Assembly (NCBI GenBank): GCA_963804495.1
Contig: CAWDQN010000004.1
Coordinates: 103,718 to 167,717 of the forward strand
DNA length: 64,000 nucleotides
From: Rhodovastum sp963804495
GTDB taxonomy: Bacteria; Pseudomonadota; Alphaproteobacteria; Acetobacterales; Acetobacteraceae
Direction of reading: 5' to 3'
Shown: one piece after another, positions 47,468 through 55,934 of the stretch
How the letters are laid out: each line of letters starts with the position of its first letter
Position numbering within the stretch: the first letter of the stretch is position 1
Program-made: the position numbers and the translations under genes
The notes under the pieces: generated by a model
What the model was told of the DNA's origin: nothing
The model's input: the letters and a program-made list of their open reading frames with translations, nothing else
The model's database searches: none

Positions 47468-48676
47468 TTACTTCGGTAAACCCGGTGGTGCATCAAGACG
47501 GGTCGCCCCATGGTCCGTGCCCGTGGTTTCGGCTCGCCCCGAGCCGGCGGGCAGGTGAAAGACGTAGCCCGTGCTCCGGCCGCCTTTGTCATTGTGCACC
47601 AGCAGGCCGCGCCTCACCAGGTCGGCGATGTCGCGCTGTGCGCTGTCGGCAGAGCAGCGGCAGATCGCTGCCCATTTGCGGGTCGTGACCAGCCCTTTCC
47701 AGCCTTCCAGCAGCTTGGCGAGCACCTTGCGCTGGCGCTCGTTGACCGGGTGGTCATCCAGGTTCGCCCAGAACCGGGCAATGGTGATCACCTGCGCGGC
47801 GGTCGCGTCGGCGTGTTCGATGGCCCGCTTGTGGCAGTCCAGGAACCAGAGGAGCCACCCGGTGATGTCGAGCCGCTCTACCTTCTGGGTGCGCTCCAGC
47901 GTATCGTAGTAGGTCCGCCGCTGTCGCAGGATGGCCGACGACAGCGAATAGAACCGCTGTTCGGCGCCCTCAGCCTGGGCGATCGCCATGTCCGCGATGG
48001 CGCGGCCGATCCGGCCGTTGCCATCGTCGAGCGGGTGGATGGTGACAAACCACAAATGGGCGATGCCCGCCCGCACCAGCCCGTCGAGTTCCCCGCCGGC
48101 GTTGAACCAGGCCAGGAACTGCTCCATCTCGGCGGGCACGCGGGCGGCAGGAGGCGCCTCGAAATGAACGCGGGGAGGCTTGCCGCCCCGGTAGGCGCTG
48201 GAGACCACCTGCATCCGGCCCCGAGCGTCCGTCCGCCACCTGCCCACGTCGATCGGCACCTCGGCCGATGGCTTTGCGACGGCGAACAGGGCGCGGTGCC
48301 AGCCGAAGATCCGCTCCCCGGTCAGCGGTTTCCGGAAGTTGCGGGTGGCATCGAGCACGATTTCGGCCACCCCCTCCACCTGGCTGTCCTGGGGTGCCAC
48401 GCCGCCTTCCGGCAGACCCAGCCGCCGGGCGATGGATGAGCGGACGCTGGCCGGGGGCAGCGTCTCGCCTTCGATGGCGGATGTCGCCACCGCGTCAGCC
48501 GTGGCGGCGGTCAGTTCGGTTTCCCGGCGCATCTCCAGACCTGCCGCCGCCATGGTCCCGAGGAACCGGCCATGCCGGAACCGGGCATCGGCGACCGCTG
48601 GCAGCAATCGCTCGGCGTCCCACTGGAACCGCGGCCAGTCGGGGAGTTCCCAGATATACACCGCGCCCACAATCAC
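47468..48676 (-). CDS. Fic-family protein, class II (DUF4172 plus Fic)
   Basis: A 402-residue AMPylator. An N-terminal DUF4172-like part (YIWELPDWPRFQWDAERLLP) carries the inhibitory helix SAIEGE, whose glutamate blocks the ATP site in class II Fic proteins. The Fic core has HPLDDGNGRIGRA with the catalytic histidine. A C-terminal winged helix (TTRKWAAICRCSADSAQRDI) suggests DNA-binding autoregulation. The frame starts at GTG 48676; GTG 48661 is an alternative. The target protein is unknown. Confidence 0.88.
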   Translation of the reverse strand: MIVGAVYIWELPDWPRFQWDAERLLPAVADARFRHGRFLGTMAAAGLEMRRETELTAATADAVATSAIEGETLPPASVRSSIARRLGLPEGGVAPQDSQVEGVAEIVLDATRNFRKPLTGERIFGWHRALFAVAKPSAEVPIDVGRWRTDARGRMQVVSSAYRGGKPPRVHFEAPPAARVPAEMEQFLAWFNAGGELDGLVRAGIAHLWFVTIHPLDDGNGRIGRAIADMAIAQAEGAEQRFYSLSSAILRQRRTYYDTLERTQKVERLDITGWLLWFLDCHKRAIEHADATAAQVITIARFWANLDDHPVNERQRKVLAKLLEGWKGLVTTRKWAAICRCSADSAQRDIADLVRRGLLVHNDKGGRSTGYVFHLPAGSGRAETTGTDHGATRLDAPPGLPK

Positions 48677-48903
48677 CGCAGAGTTACGGTGGTTGTGTAG
48701 GCGCGTGCGGCGATTGCGTCAACAAATTCGCCGCACGATAGCGGCGATCATGGGGGGATTGCCGCATCGCTCTGACCAATGCAGCGCGCAGCGCGGCCTC
48801 GGGGTGGGAGGGCGGGCACCAACACCTTGCGCCGAAAGTCGCTCCTCGCGGCGGCCCTGCCGCCGCAGGGCGGCCGTCGGCCGGGCACCACGTACAGGGC
48901 AAG

Positions 48904-48930
48904 CGCCCCGCCATCGCCGGCGGGGCGCGT
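48904..48930 (-). terminator. Hairpin after the DUF736 gene
   Basis: CGCCCCGCC and GGCGGGGCG form a perfect 9-bp stem with a 6-base loop, 13 bases beyond the DUF736 stop. No T-run follows, so it is a GC-rich terminator-like element. Confidence 0.5.
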
Positions 48931-48942
48931 CCGACCCGGCGG

Positions 48943-49261
48943 TCAGTCGCCGTTGCGGCGTGACCACAGCAGGTTGAAGCTCTTGCCGTCCTCCGCCTCG
49001 ACCAGGCTGGCGTAGAGCGGGGCGGCGAAGGCCGGATCGTCGAGCTTGACCGACCAGTAGTCCCGCCCGCTCTTCTTGGCCGCTCCGCTTCCAGGCGGCC
49101 CCGACCTCCAAAGTCCCCAGGAACACCCGGTAGTCGGGTGCGCTGTCCTTGCTCTTGTTGGTCTCGGCGGCGAACTGCAGCTTGGCGGTGAGGGTCAGGG
49201 TCTTGAGGTTGCCCGAGAAGTTGCCGTTCGCGGCGCGGGTAAAGGTGCCGATGATCGCCAT
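48943..49261 (-). pseudogene. DUF736 protein, frameshift near 49085
   Basis: A plasmid- and island-type DUF736 protein of about 105 residues. The N-terminal part (MAIIGTFTRAANGNFSGNLKTL, DYRVFLGTLEVGAAW) is followed by a one-base shift; the rest (GRDYWSVKLDDPAFAAPLYASL, SFNLLWSRRNGD) is in another frame. Family members are small and of unknown function but travel with ParB, DUF2493 and conjugation genes. A structured leader element lies 111 bases upstream. Confidence 0.75.
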
Positions 49262-49372
49262 GGTGTGCTCCGTCCGGTTCAGGTCTCGGCCGCCCGTTGC
49301 GGCCTCGATGGCGATGACCAGGCCGGAGGGCTCGCGCCGCGCACCCGTCAGGGCCGCGGCGCAGCGGAGGAC

Positions 49373-49452
49373 GGGGCCGGGCGGCTATTTTGCTTCGCGA
49401 TGCAAAGGCGCCGCCTCTTCGCGGCGCCGGCGGAAAATAGCCGGCCGGCCCC
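49373..49452 (-). ncRNA. Structured leader element 1, ahead of the DUF736 gene
   Basis: An 80-base hairpin on the minus strand. The outer stem GGCTATTTT/AAAATAGCC (49434-49442 with 49383-49391) extends into GGGGCC-rich arms. The inner stem is GGCGCCGC/GCGGCGCC, followed by TTTGC-ATCGCGAA-GCAAA. The core is nearly identical to the element at 51694-51790, while the outer stem differs by compensatory pairs. Function unknown. Confidence 0.6.
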
Positions 49453-49916
49453 GTTGCGGGGCATGGCGAGGGGCGTCAGCCCTTCACCCTCTGGCCAGAT
49501 CAAGCCATCGGAAGGCCGCTCGGGCGGCGAGCCGGAACAGCGGGGGGAAGCGCAGCCATGGCGATCGGTACCGTCACGTACCGTGGACGGTTGCAGGCGC
49601 CGGGCAGCCAGACTGACATCCCTCCCGGCCATGCCGCCGCCGTGACAATAGAATGAGGACAGCGCCGGGCGCGCCGGTTGCGCGGCATCGCGGATGGGGG
49701 GCCTGGAAGCGGACGGCCAAGGAGAGCGGGCGGGCCGGTCGATCCAGCGTGGCCGGCTATGGCTGCGGAAGACCGCTCGCGGCCGGGCGAGGGTAGGGCG
49801 GCTGCATCCTGCTGTGTTTCATGCGGCCGGCCGTCAGACCGGGATCGGACTGCACCGCCGGCAGTGGCGGGGCGCTTGCTCTGAACGCGGTGCCCGGCAC
49901 GGCTAGACCTGACGCA
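49453..49916. other. Region without a recognised gene
   Basis: About 460 bases between the DUF736 leader and the Doc-type toxin gene. Open frames on both strands are compositional, and no motif is seen. Confidence 0.35.
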
Positions 49917-50318
49917 TCAAGGCCGGGAAAGCCGGAGGCTCCGCCGAATCCAGGCGCCGAACTCCGCCTCGCTGATCGTCCCACCGGCGAGGCCCTCCAT
50001 CGTCAGCACGCACTCGGCGTCGCCGGCGACAAGGGTGGCGCCGTTGAGCAGCAGGAACGTCTCGACGGAAACGAACGCGGTCCGCTTGTTGCCATCCACG
50101 AAAGGGTGGTTCCTGGCCAATCCATAGCCAAGGCTGGCAGCGAGCGACGCCAGATCGGGATCGCCGCCATAGGCGGCGAGGTTCCGCGGGCGGTCGATGG
50201 CACTGGCCAGCAGGCCGGCATCCCGGATCCCCTCGCGGCCGCCGTGCCAGGCGATCTGCTCATCGTGGATCGCCTCGACGACCTCGCGCAGCAGCCAGAT
50301 GATGTCCGTCCCGCTCAC
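49917..50318 (-). CDS. Doc-type (death on curing) Fic toxin
   Basis: A 133-residue Doc toxin. The catalytic loop HPFVDGNKRTAF is the Doc signature: a kinase-like variant that phosphorylates EF-Tu in phage P1 Doc. It starts 4 bases before the end of the AbrB-type antitoxin gene (overlap), which is the usual toxin-antitoxin arrangement. Phd is the usual partner; an AbrB partner is less common. Confidence 0.9.
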   Translation of the reverse strand: MSGTDIIWLLREVVEAIHDEQIAWHGGREGIRDAGLLASAIDRPRNLAAYGGDPDLASLAASLGYGLARNHPFVDGNKRTAFVSVETFLLLNGATLVAGDAECVLTMEGLAGGTISEAEFGAWIRRSLRLSRP

Positions 50319-50542
50319 TTCGCCAATTCGCGCAGCACGTCGCGGCGACGGTGCATGACCTCGCGGGCAACCTCCATCTGCCGGGCGAACTCGGGATTGT
50401 GGCGGACCAGCCGGATGCCGTCGGCGGTGTCGACGACATGGAGGATGTCGCCCTCCGCCATCCTGTGCCGCAGCAGCACGTCGCGGGGCAGGGTGACCCC
50501 CAGGGAGTTGCCGATGGCGCGGATTTTGACGGCGTCGGTCAT
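50315..50542 (-). CDS. AbrB/MazE-type antitoxin
   Basis: A 75-residue protein with a swapped-hairpin AbrB domain (VKIRAIGNSLGVTLPRDVLLRHRM split at the motif; EGDILHVVDTADGIRL) and a helical tail (FARQMEVAREVMHRRRDVLREL) that should bind the Doc-like toxin. Overlap with the toxin gene indicates coupling and autoregulation. Confidence 0.88.
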   Translation of the reverse strand: MTDAVKIRAIGNSLGVTLPRDVLLRHRMAEGDILHVVDTADGIRLVRHNPEFARQMEVAREVMHRRRDVLRELAK

Positions 50543-50625
50543 GGCGGCCTCGATGCTTGCCCCGAAAGTTATAACACTGATTATAACGTCGTGCCGCCTC
50601 GTACGGTCAACAAAGAAGGGGGCGC

Positions 50626-51570
50626 TTACGCGCCCCCGCCGAAACGCATCACCGGGATGCCGAGCGCCCTGGCCTTGTCGGCCAGGTTCTCGCTGATGCC
50701 GCTGCCGGGGAAGACGATGACCCCGATCGGCAGCGTCTCCAACAGCTTGTCGTTGCGCTTGAACGGGGCTGCCTTGGCGTGGCGCGTCCAGTCGGGCTTG
50801 AAGACGACCTGCTGCACCTTGCGGCTGTCGGCCCAGCAGGCGGCGATGCGCTCGGCGCCGCGCGGGCTGCCGCCGTGCAGCAGCACCATGTCGGGATGCT
50901 TGACCCGCACGCGGTCGAGCGTGGCCCAGATGCGGTCGGTGTCGTTGCAGTCGATGCCGCCGGCGAAGGCGATACGCGGACCGGCGGGCAGCAGCACCTC
51001 GGTCTCGGCGCGGCGGCGGGCGGCGAGGAAGTCGCGGCTGTCGATCAGCGCCGCGGTCATGTGCCGGTGGTTCACCATCGAGCCGGCATGCGGGCGCCAG
51101 TCCGAGCCGGTCCGGGCCTCGAACAGATCGGCCGCCTGGTCACGCAGGCGTTCGAAGGCGTCGCGGCGCTCCAGCAGGCTCATGCCCTCGGCGATCAGGC
51201 GTTCGAGCTCGACCGATTTCACCTCGGAGCCGTCCTGTTCCTGCTGCGCCCGGCGTTGGCGGTCCTCGTTGTCATCAAGCTCGCGCTGCACGCGGTCGGA
51301 TTTGCGGTGGAAGATGTTGACCACCGACCACAGCAGGTCGGGCAGGTCCGGCTCCAGCCGCGTGTCGGAGAGCACCCCGCCCAGCACATCGAACACGTCG
51401 GTGAGCGCGCGGCCGAGATCGTCGCCGTCGGGCAGGGGGCGGGGGTCGGGCTCGTCCTCGTGCGGACGCCAGCCCTGCATCCGCACCTCGTCGAGAACGC
51501 GGGCGGTCTGGGAGGCGTGGTGCACGGGCTCGGCGTCGTTGGTCAGATAGGTATGGGAGATAAATGTCAT
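50626..51570 (-). CDS. DUF2493 (YspA/SLOG-like) protein
   Basis: A 314-residue protein. The C-terminal domain (RIAFAGGIDCNDTDRIWATLDRV, DMVLLHGGSPRGAERIAACWA, IGVIVFPGSGISENLADKAR split at motifs) is a SLOG/DUF2493 Rossmann-like fold that may bind a nucleotide-derived ligand. The N-terminal half is charged and helical. It belongs to the ParB/DUF736 gene set of alphaproteobacterial plasmids and islands. AGGGAA precedes the ATG at 51570, and a structured leader lies 123 bases upstream. Confidence 0.85.
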   Translation of the reverse strand: MTFISHTYLTNDAEPVHHASQTARVLDEVRMQGWRPHEDEPDPRPLPDGDDLGRALTDVFDVLGGVLSDTRLEPDLPDLLWSVVNIFHRKSDRVQRELDDNEDRQRRAQQEQDGSEVKSVELERLIAEGMSLLERRDAFERLRDQAADLFEARTGSDWRPHAGSMVNHRHMTAALIDSRDFLAARRRAETEVLLPAGPRIAFAGGIDCNDTDRIWATLDRVRVKHPDMVLLHGGSPRGAERIAACWADSRKVQQVVFKPDWTRHAKAAPFKRNDKLLETLPIGVIVFPGSGISENLADKARALGIPVMRFGGGA

Positions 51571-51693
51571 GGTGGGTTCCCTGTTCGGATGACCGCTCCG
51601 GTGCGGCCTTCGCGGGGAGCGCACAGGCCGGGAGGGGGCAGGGGGGCACCGCCCGCATTCCGTTTCCGCTCGGGGGAACGGGACCATGCGGGC

Positions 51694-51790
51694 GGGGAAC
51701 GGCAGGCCGCGCCCTGTTTTGCTTCGCGATGCAAAGGCGCCGCGCTTGGGCGGCGCCGGCGGAAAACAGGGTCCGGGCTGCCGTTGCCCC
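51694..51790 (-). ncRNA. Structured leader element 2, ahead of the DUF2493 gene
   Basis: A 97-base hairpin on the minus strand. Outer arms GGGG-AACGGCAG/CTGCCGTT-CCCC and CCCTGTTTT/AAAACAGGG enclose the same core as element 1: inner stem GGCGCCGC/GCGGCGCC and TTTGC-ATCGCGAA-GCAAA. Compared with element 1 the pairs G-C, G-C and A-U of the outer stem become C-G, C-G and G-C. It sits in the leader of a functionally linked gene. Confidence 0.6.
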
Positions 51791-51910
51791 CTGGCCCGGT
51801 TCCGGCGTGATCCCCGCCCGGAAGACCGCACGGGAGCGGTCTTTCCCGGACGACGGGCAGCCCTGATGTTCTTCTTCCAGCGCTACCGGGCGAGGGTGCC
51901 CCCGTGCGTT

Positions 51911-52478
51911 TCATCCGCTGCCGGATGCGGGCGGCGGGACAAGGCAGGCGGCATCCTCGGGCACGCGCTGCGTTTTCAGCCTTGCCCGCAGGGCGCCGGT
52001 GCCGAGGCTGCGCAGATCGGCGTCGAAATCGTTGGTGGCGGCGATCTCTTCCTCGCCGCGGCCTTTCTCGCGCAGCGTCTGGAAGGCGCGGAACTGGTCG
52101 AGCGGGTGGAGCGCCTCGCGGTCGGTGTTTTCGGCGAGGCTGTGCTCTTCGGCGATGCCGTCGGTGCGGATGATGGAGGGGACCGGGGCAGTCTTGTTCA
52201 TGCGCTTCTGCGCGACCAGCAGTTCCAGCGCGCGGAAGCGCCGGCCGCCGACCGGCACCTCGAACAGGCCGGTCTCCTGGCCGTCGGCGTCCAGCACCGG
52301 GCGGACGGCCAGGCTTTGCAGCAGCGAGTGGCGGCCGATGCTCTCGGCCAGCGCCTCGACCGACACGCCGGCCTTGACCCGGCGGACGTTTGCACAAGAG
52401 GGGGGCCTGGCTCAGCAGCAGCTTGTTGAAGGGAATGTCCTGCGACCGGCTCAGCACGATCTTGGGGGAAGCAACCAT
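51911..52478 (-). pseudogene. Truncated ParB/RepB-type partition protein
   Basis: The start MVASPKIVLSRSQDIPFNKL is followed by a 13-base insertion that shifts the frame near 52410. The ParB core then continues (NVRRVKAGVSVEALAESIGR, VPVGGRRFRALELLVAQKR, SLAENTDREALHPLDQF) and ends after about 165 residues in an unrelated tail. The helix-turn-helix and C-terminal half of this family are missing. It is the first gene of the DUF2493/DUF736 set and is probably inactive. Confidence 0.7.
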
Positions 52479-52921
52479 CTCGGGTTCTCCGCGACGGGCC
52501 GGTTGGGAGACGATCTCCTAACCTACTGACCCGTCACGAAAGCCCCTCAGCCCTTTCCCTCTTGGGCGGACGGGGCACGCGTGTCGACGCCTTGGGTGGT
52601 GGAGCCCGCGCGAAAACGCCGAACTGCAGCAGGAACGAGCAATAGCGTTGCACAGGAAACCGCGTCTAGGCGAAAGGTTTACGCAATGCGAAGCTAAACA
52701 AATTTTGTGGCCGTCAGTGCCCGCGCGGAAAGTTTTTAAGGCGAATTCGGAACTTACGACCGGTCGCCGCGCCCATTGCCATCGATAGTTCGAATAGATC
52801 GCCAACCGGCGCTGCACGGCACGCTGCTAATGCTCTGAATTTTCGTGCGAACTTTCCCGATAGACTTTTTGCATGAAGACAGATGTTTGCGCAATGCGCC
52901 CCAAAGGAACAGTGGAGTGCA
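52479..52921. other. Intergenic region before the IS66-type element
   Basis: About 440 bases with no recognised gene. It includes an AT-richer part (52670-52920) that resembles the composition of the three-gene module to the right, so the IS66-type element may have inserted into that module's upstream region. Confidence 0.35.
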
Positions 52922-52929
52922 CCAGAGGT

Positions 52930-54602
52930 GTAACCGGTCACATCCCCCCGTTCCTGGTGCACGGCTGGCTGCGGGCCGGCTGGCTCCATTGGGGTTAGAA
53001 AAGGGGTTGAACCGTGGGCCGAAACGGATTCTACCCTATGTGTGAGCAAGCTGACAGTAGCCGAGATCGCTGGCGTTGATGTTGAGGCGGCTGCGCGAAT
53101 GTCGCGGCCCGAGCTCATTTGCTTTGCGGTGGAAGCGGCGGACATGGTGCGCCGGCTGGCGAACCTGGCTTGCGCGGATTCGTCGAACAGTTCGCGTCCG
53201 CCGTCGAGTGACGCACCCTGGCGGCGTGATCGCGCCGGCGAACAGGCCGCACAAGGGGACCAGGCCGCTGCATCGGCGGCGCCGGAACCTGATGCTGCGG
53301 CGCCGACGAACACAGACAAGAAGCCCGAGAAGCCGTCCGGCAAGCGGCCAGGTATGCCGGGCTTCTGGCGGCGTCAGCCGCTGGTAGTGCACGAAGACGT
53401 GCCGCACCGCCCGCACCTCTGTGGCGCCTGCCAGGCCGTCCTGGACGCCGAGACACCGGGACGGTTGGTCAGCGCACATCATGCACTCGAACTTGAACGC
53501 GGCGACATGGCGTTGCGGGTCAGCGCGAAGAAGCATTGCTATTTCGCTGTTTGCTGCAGCTGTGGCCATGAAACGGTGGCGGCACCCGGAACGGGAGCCT
53601 GCTCGCATATCGACAGCCGCAAGCGCGACCTGGTGCTGAGCGAACGCTGCCTGGTCGGCCCGATGCTGGCGACCTTCATCGCCGCACTGGCGCTGCGCAT
53701 GCGTCTGTCGCGCGGCAAGATCCAGGAGTTCCTGCTCGACTGGCTCGGGCTGGAACTCGGGAAGGCGACGATCAACCGCTGCATCCACGAGTTCGGCCTG
53801 GCATCTGAGCCGGTGGTCGAGGAACTCATCGCCGAGGTGCAGTCAGCTGAGTTGGCAAACGTCGACGAGACGCCCTGGTTCCAGAAGGGCAAGCTGCTGT
53901 GGATGTGGGTGATGGTGACCGTGAGCGCGGTGATCTTCCGTATCGGCTGCCGCGGCAAAGAGACGCTGGTGCAACTGGTCGGCGAAGCGTTCCTCGGCTG
54001 GCTGGTGACCGATGGGTATGTCGCCTATCGGGACCGCGAGCGGCGGCAACGGTGTCTGGCTCATATCATTCGCAAAGCGATCGCTTTGTCCGAAGGCTAC
54101 TACTGCAACGGCTCTGGATTCGGACGCGAGTTGCTACGAGATTTGCGAAGCCTGATCGAGAAAGTCGCAGACGAGAGGCCGGCCGAGCGGGATGGAAAAG
54201 CCGAGCGGGCGATCGAACGCCTGCTTGATCGCATCAAGTGGAACTGTCAGTGCCACCAGCACGACTTCGAGGAGAAAGTGCGCGCGCTCGCCCGTGAAAT
54301 TCTCCGCGATTGGGAGGCGATGATCGCCTTCGTCACCAATCCACTGTTGCCAGCCACGAACAACGATGCCGAGCGCGCGTTGCGTCACGTTGTCCTGGCA
54401 CGGCTGATCGGGTTTGGCAGCAGAACCGATGAAGGCAGCCGCTTCTACGCCGCCGCAATCACCGTGGTGGAAACTTGCCGCAAGCGGAAAGCCGATCCCT
54501 GGGCCTATGCGCGCGACCTCATCGCCACAGCGCGGATCGGCGCGCCCCATCCCAAGCTGCCCGCTCCAGCCGCTACATGATCGGGGGGATGTGACCGGTT
54601 AC
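52930..54602 (+). mobile_element. Complete IS66-family element (ISBst12 type)
   Basis: A 1.67-kb element with perfect terminal inverted repeats (GTAACCGGTCACATCCCCCC at the left; the complement ends at 54602) and an 8-bp target duplication, CCAGAGGT, at 52922-52929 and 54603-54610. It holds one gene, a TnpC-type transposase, without TnpA and TnpB. Both features are typical of the ISBst12 subgroup of IS66. Confidence 0.92.
53042..54580 (+). CDS. IS66-family transposase (single-gene type)
   Basis: A 512-residue transposase that starts at GTG. It has a coiled N-terminus, a zinc-binding segment (HLCGACQAVL and CYFAVCCSCG), and an IS66 DDE core: NVDETPW (first Asp), VTDGYVAY (second Asp), NNDAERALRHVVLARLIGFGS (Glu, split at the motif). 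No frameshift is present, so it may be active. Confidence 0.92.
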   Translation: MSKLTVAEIAGVDVEAAARMSRPELICFAVEAADMVRRLANLACADSSNSSRPPSSDAPWRRDRAGEQAAQGDQAAASAAPEPDAAAPTNTDKKPEKPSGKRPGMPGFWRRQPLVVHEDVPHRPHLCGACQAVLDAETPGRLVSAHHALELERGDMALRVSAKKHCYFAVCCSCGHETVAAPGTGACSHIDSRKRDLVLSERCLVGPMLATFIAALALRMRLSRGKIQEFLLDWLGLELGKATINRCIHEFGLASEPVVEELIAEVQSAELANVDETPWFQKGKLLWMWVMVTVSAVIFRIGCRGKETLVQLVGEAFLGWLVTDGYVAYRDRERRQRCLAHIIRKAIALSEGYYCNGSGFGRELLRDLRSLIEKVADERPAERDGKAERAIERLLDRIKWNCQCHQHDFEEKVRALAREILRDWEAMIAFVTNPLLPATNNDAERALRHVVLARLIGFGSRTDEGSRFYAAAITVVETCRKRKADPWAYARDLIATARIGAPHPKLPAPAAT

Positions 54603-54663
54603 CCAGAGGTTCTCTTCTTGCCCCTCGGCCGCAACATGCGCTAACGTACGCCGGTTTGTCGGA

Positions 54664-55924
54664 ATGCTCGACCGGAACTCTGTCATCAGGTGCCTGACCA
54701 TGAGCGCAGTAGAAGCTACCGGTCCCACAGCAAATCCGTTTACGGAAACAATAGATGGTGACTACTTTGTAGGACGTGAGCAAGAACTGGCGATATTCGA
54801 AGCGAACCTTCAGGGGCTGCGGTCGAAGCGACCTATCCACGGCTATGTCGCGGGAATTCACGGAACGGGCAAAACGTTCTACCTATACAAGATTTCTGAT
54901 ATTGCGCGCTCAAGGAATTTCTGCGCGGTGACATCTGTGCTGGATGCAAGCATTCCGGCTTACGACCAAATGACGGGACTACTAAGGGCCATCGTTGTTG
55001 CTGTTCAGTCTGACCTGCTGCGGGCCGGGGTGCCCTCTGGCTCGGGATTGGAAGCCGATTGGAGATTCGGTGAGGGATCAAAGCTCTTTCAGCACCCTCG
55101 TCATAAGTCACTTACGAGCGATGCGGTTCGGCAGGATCTTGAAACGCTTGCCGAGCATGCCCGAGCGGCGGGCCGCGATGGCATAGTCGTTTGTATCGAC
55201 GAGGGCCAACGTATCGAACCTTTTGCCCTTTCGGCTTTGAAGAATGCCCTTCAGCCCCTCGGATTCTACATGGTGATGCTTTCGCTCCGGTTGGCCTCGG
55301 ATTCACGAGGTGGAACTGTCGAGGGACGCTCGCTACTTGAGGAGCGCGCAAGCTTGGCTGAGGGAGATATTGGAGCGGCTCGCCTCTTTGTGACCGGCAT
55401 TTCGATGGGGCCTTTTGCAAGCGATCTGGAGGTTCATCGCTTTTTCGAGAAGCGGACGGCTAACAGCAGCATCCATTTTTCCCATGAACGTCGCCCTGCG
55501 GATCGGTGAGATTGCTGACCGAGTGCCGCGCGACTTAGTCCGCCTCTCATCCCATGTCTATAACCGCGCTATGACCGAAAACATTCACGAAGTTGGTAAA
55601 ACCCTCTTGGATGACTGCTTTCCCGAGGTCTATCCGGGGGAGACGCAGGAAGCGCTTGACCTGTGTGCCGGGGTATCGAAAGACGCAGCCGCAATACTAA
55701 TAGCTCTTTGTAAATTCCGCGGGCCCGCGACAGTAATGGAGATTTGCGATCAGGCGTATCCCGCGCTAAGGGATGTGCCGCGCGCTTTTGTGTCTGATGG
55801 GATCGAACGACATCTTGATAGGCTTTGCCAAGCGACTAACTCGATAGTAAAGGTTGAGGACAAGTACGATGTAGTAACGAGCGTGTGCCGATATGCACTT
55901 AAACTTGCGTTCGCGATATCCTGA
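54664..55924 (+). pseudogene. AAA/STAND-like ATPase, first gene of an unrecognised module; frameshift at 55497
   Basis: An ATPase of about 419 residues after repair. It opens with NPFTETIDGDYFVGREQEL, then Walker A (AGIHGTGKTF, about residue 67), Walker B (GIVVCIDEGQ, about 180), an Orc/STAND-type lid, and a C-terminal winged-helix region (DAAAILIALCKFRGPATVMEI). Removing one A of GAACGTC (55496-55502) joins SIHFSHDVALRIGEIADRVP into a single frame; as given, the first part ends at 55509. ATG at 54700 is an alternative start. It resembles initiators and nSTAND sensors. Composition is AT-richer than its neighbours. Confidence 0.7.
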
Positions 55925-55934
55925 TTTGAAAGAA

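Noticed and set aside
50055..50061. GAACGTC in the Doc gene as another inserted-base site
   Set aside because: The Doc frame is intact through this site (VETFLLLNG), so the sequence is native.
49373..51790. CRISPR array or transposon ends at the repeated hairpins
   Set aside because: There are only two copies, 2.3 kb apart, with covarying stems and a fixed distance to start codons, no spacers and no transposase.
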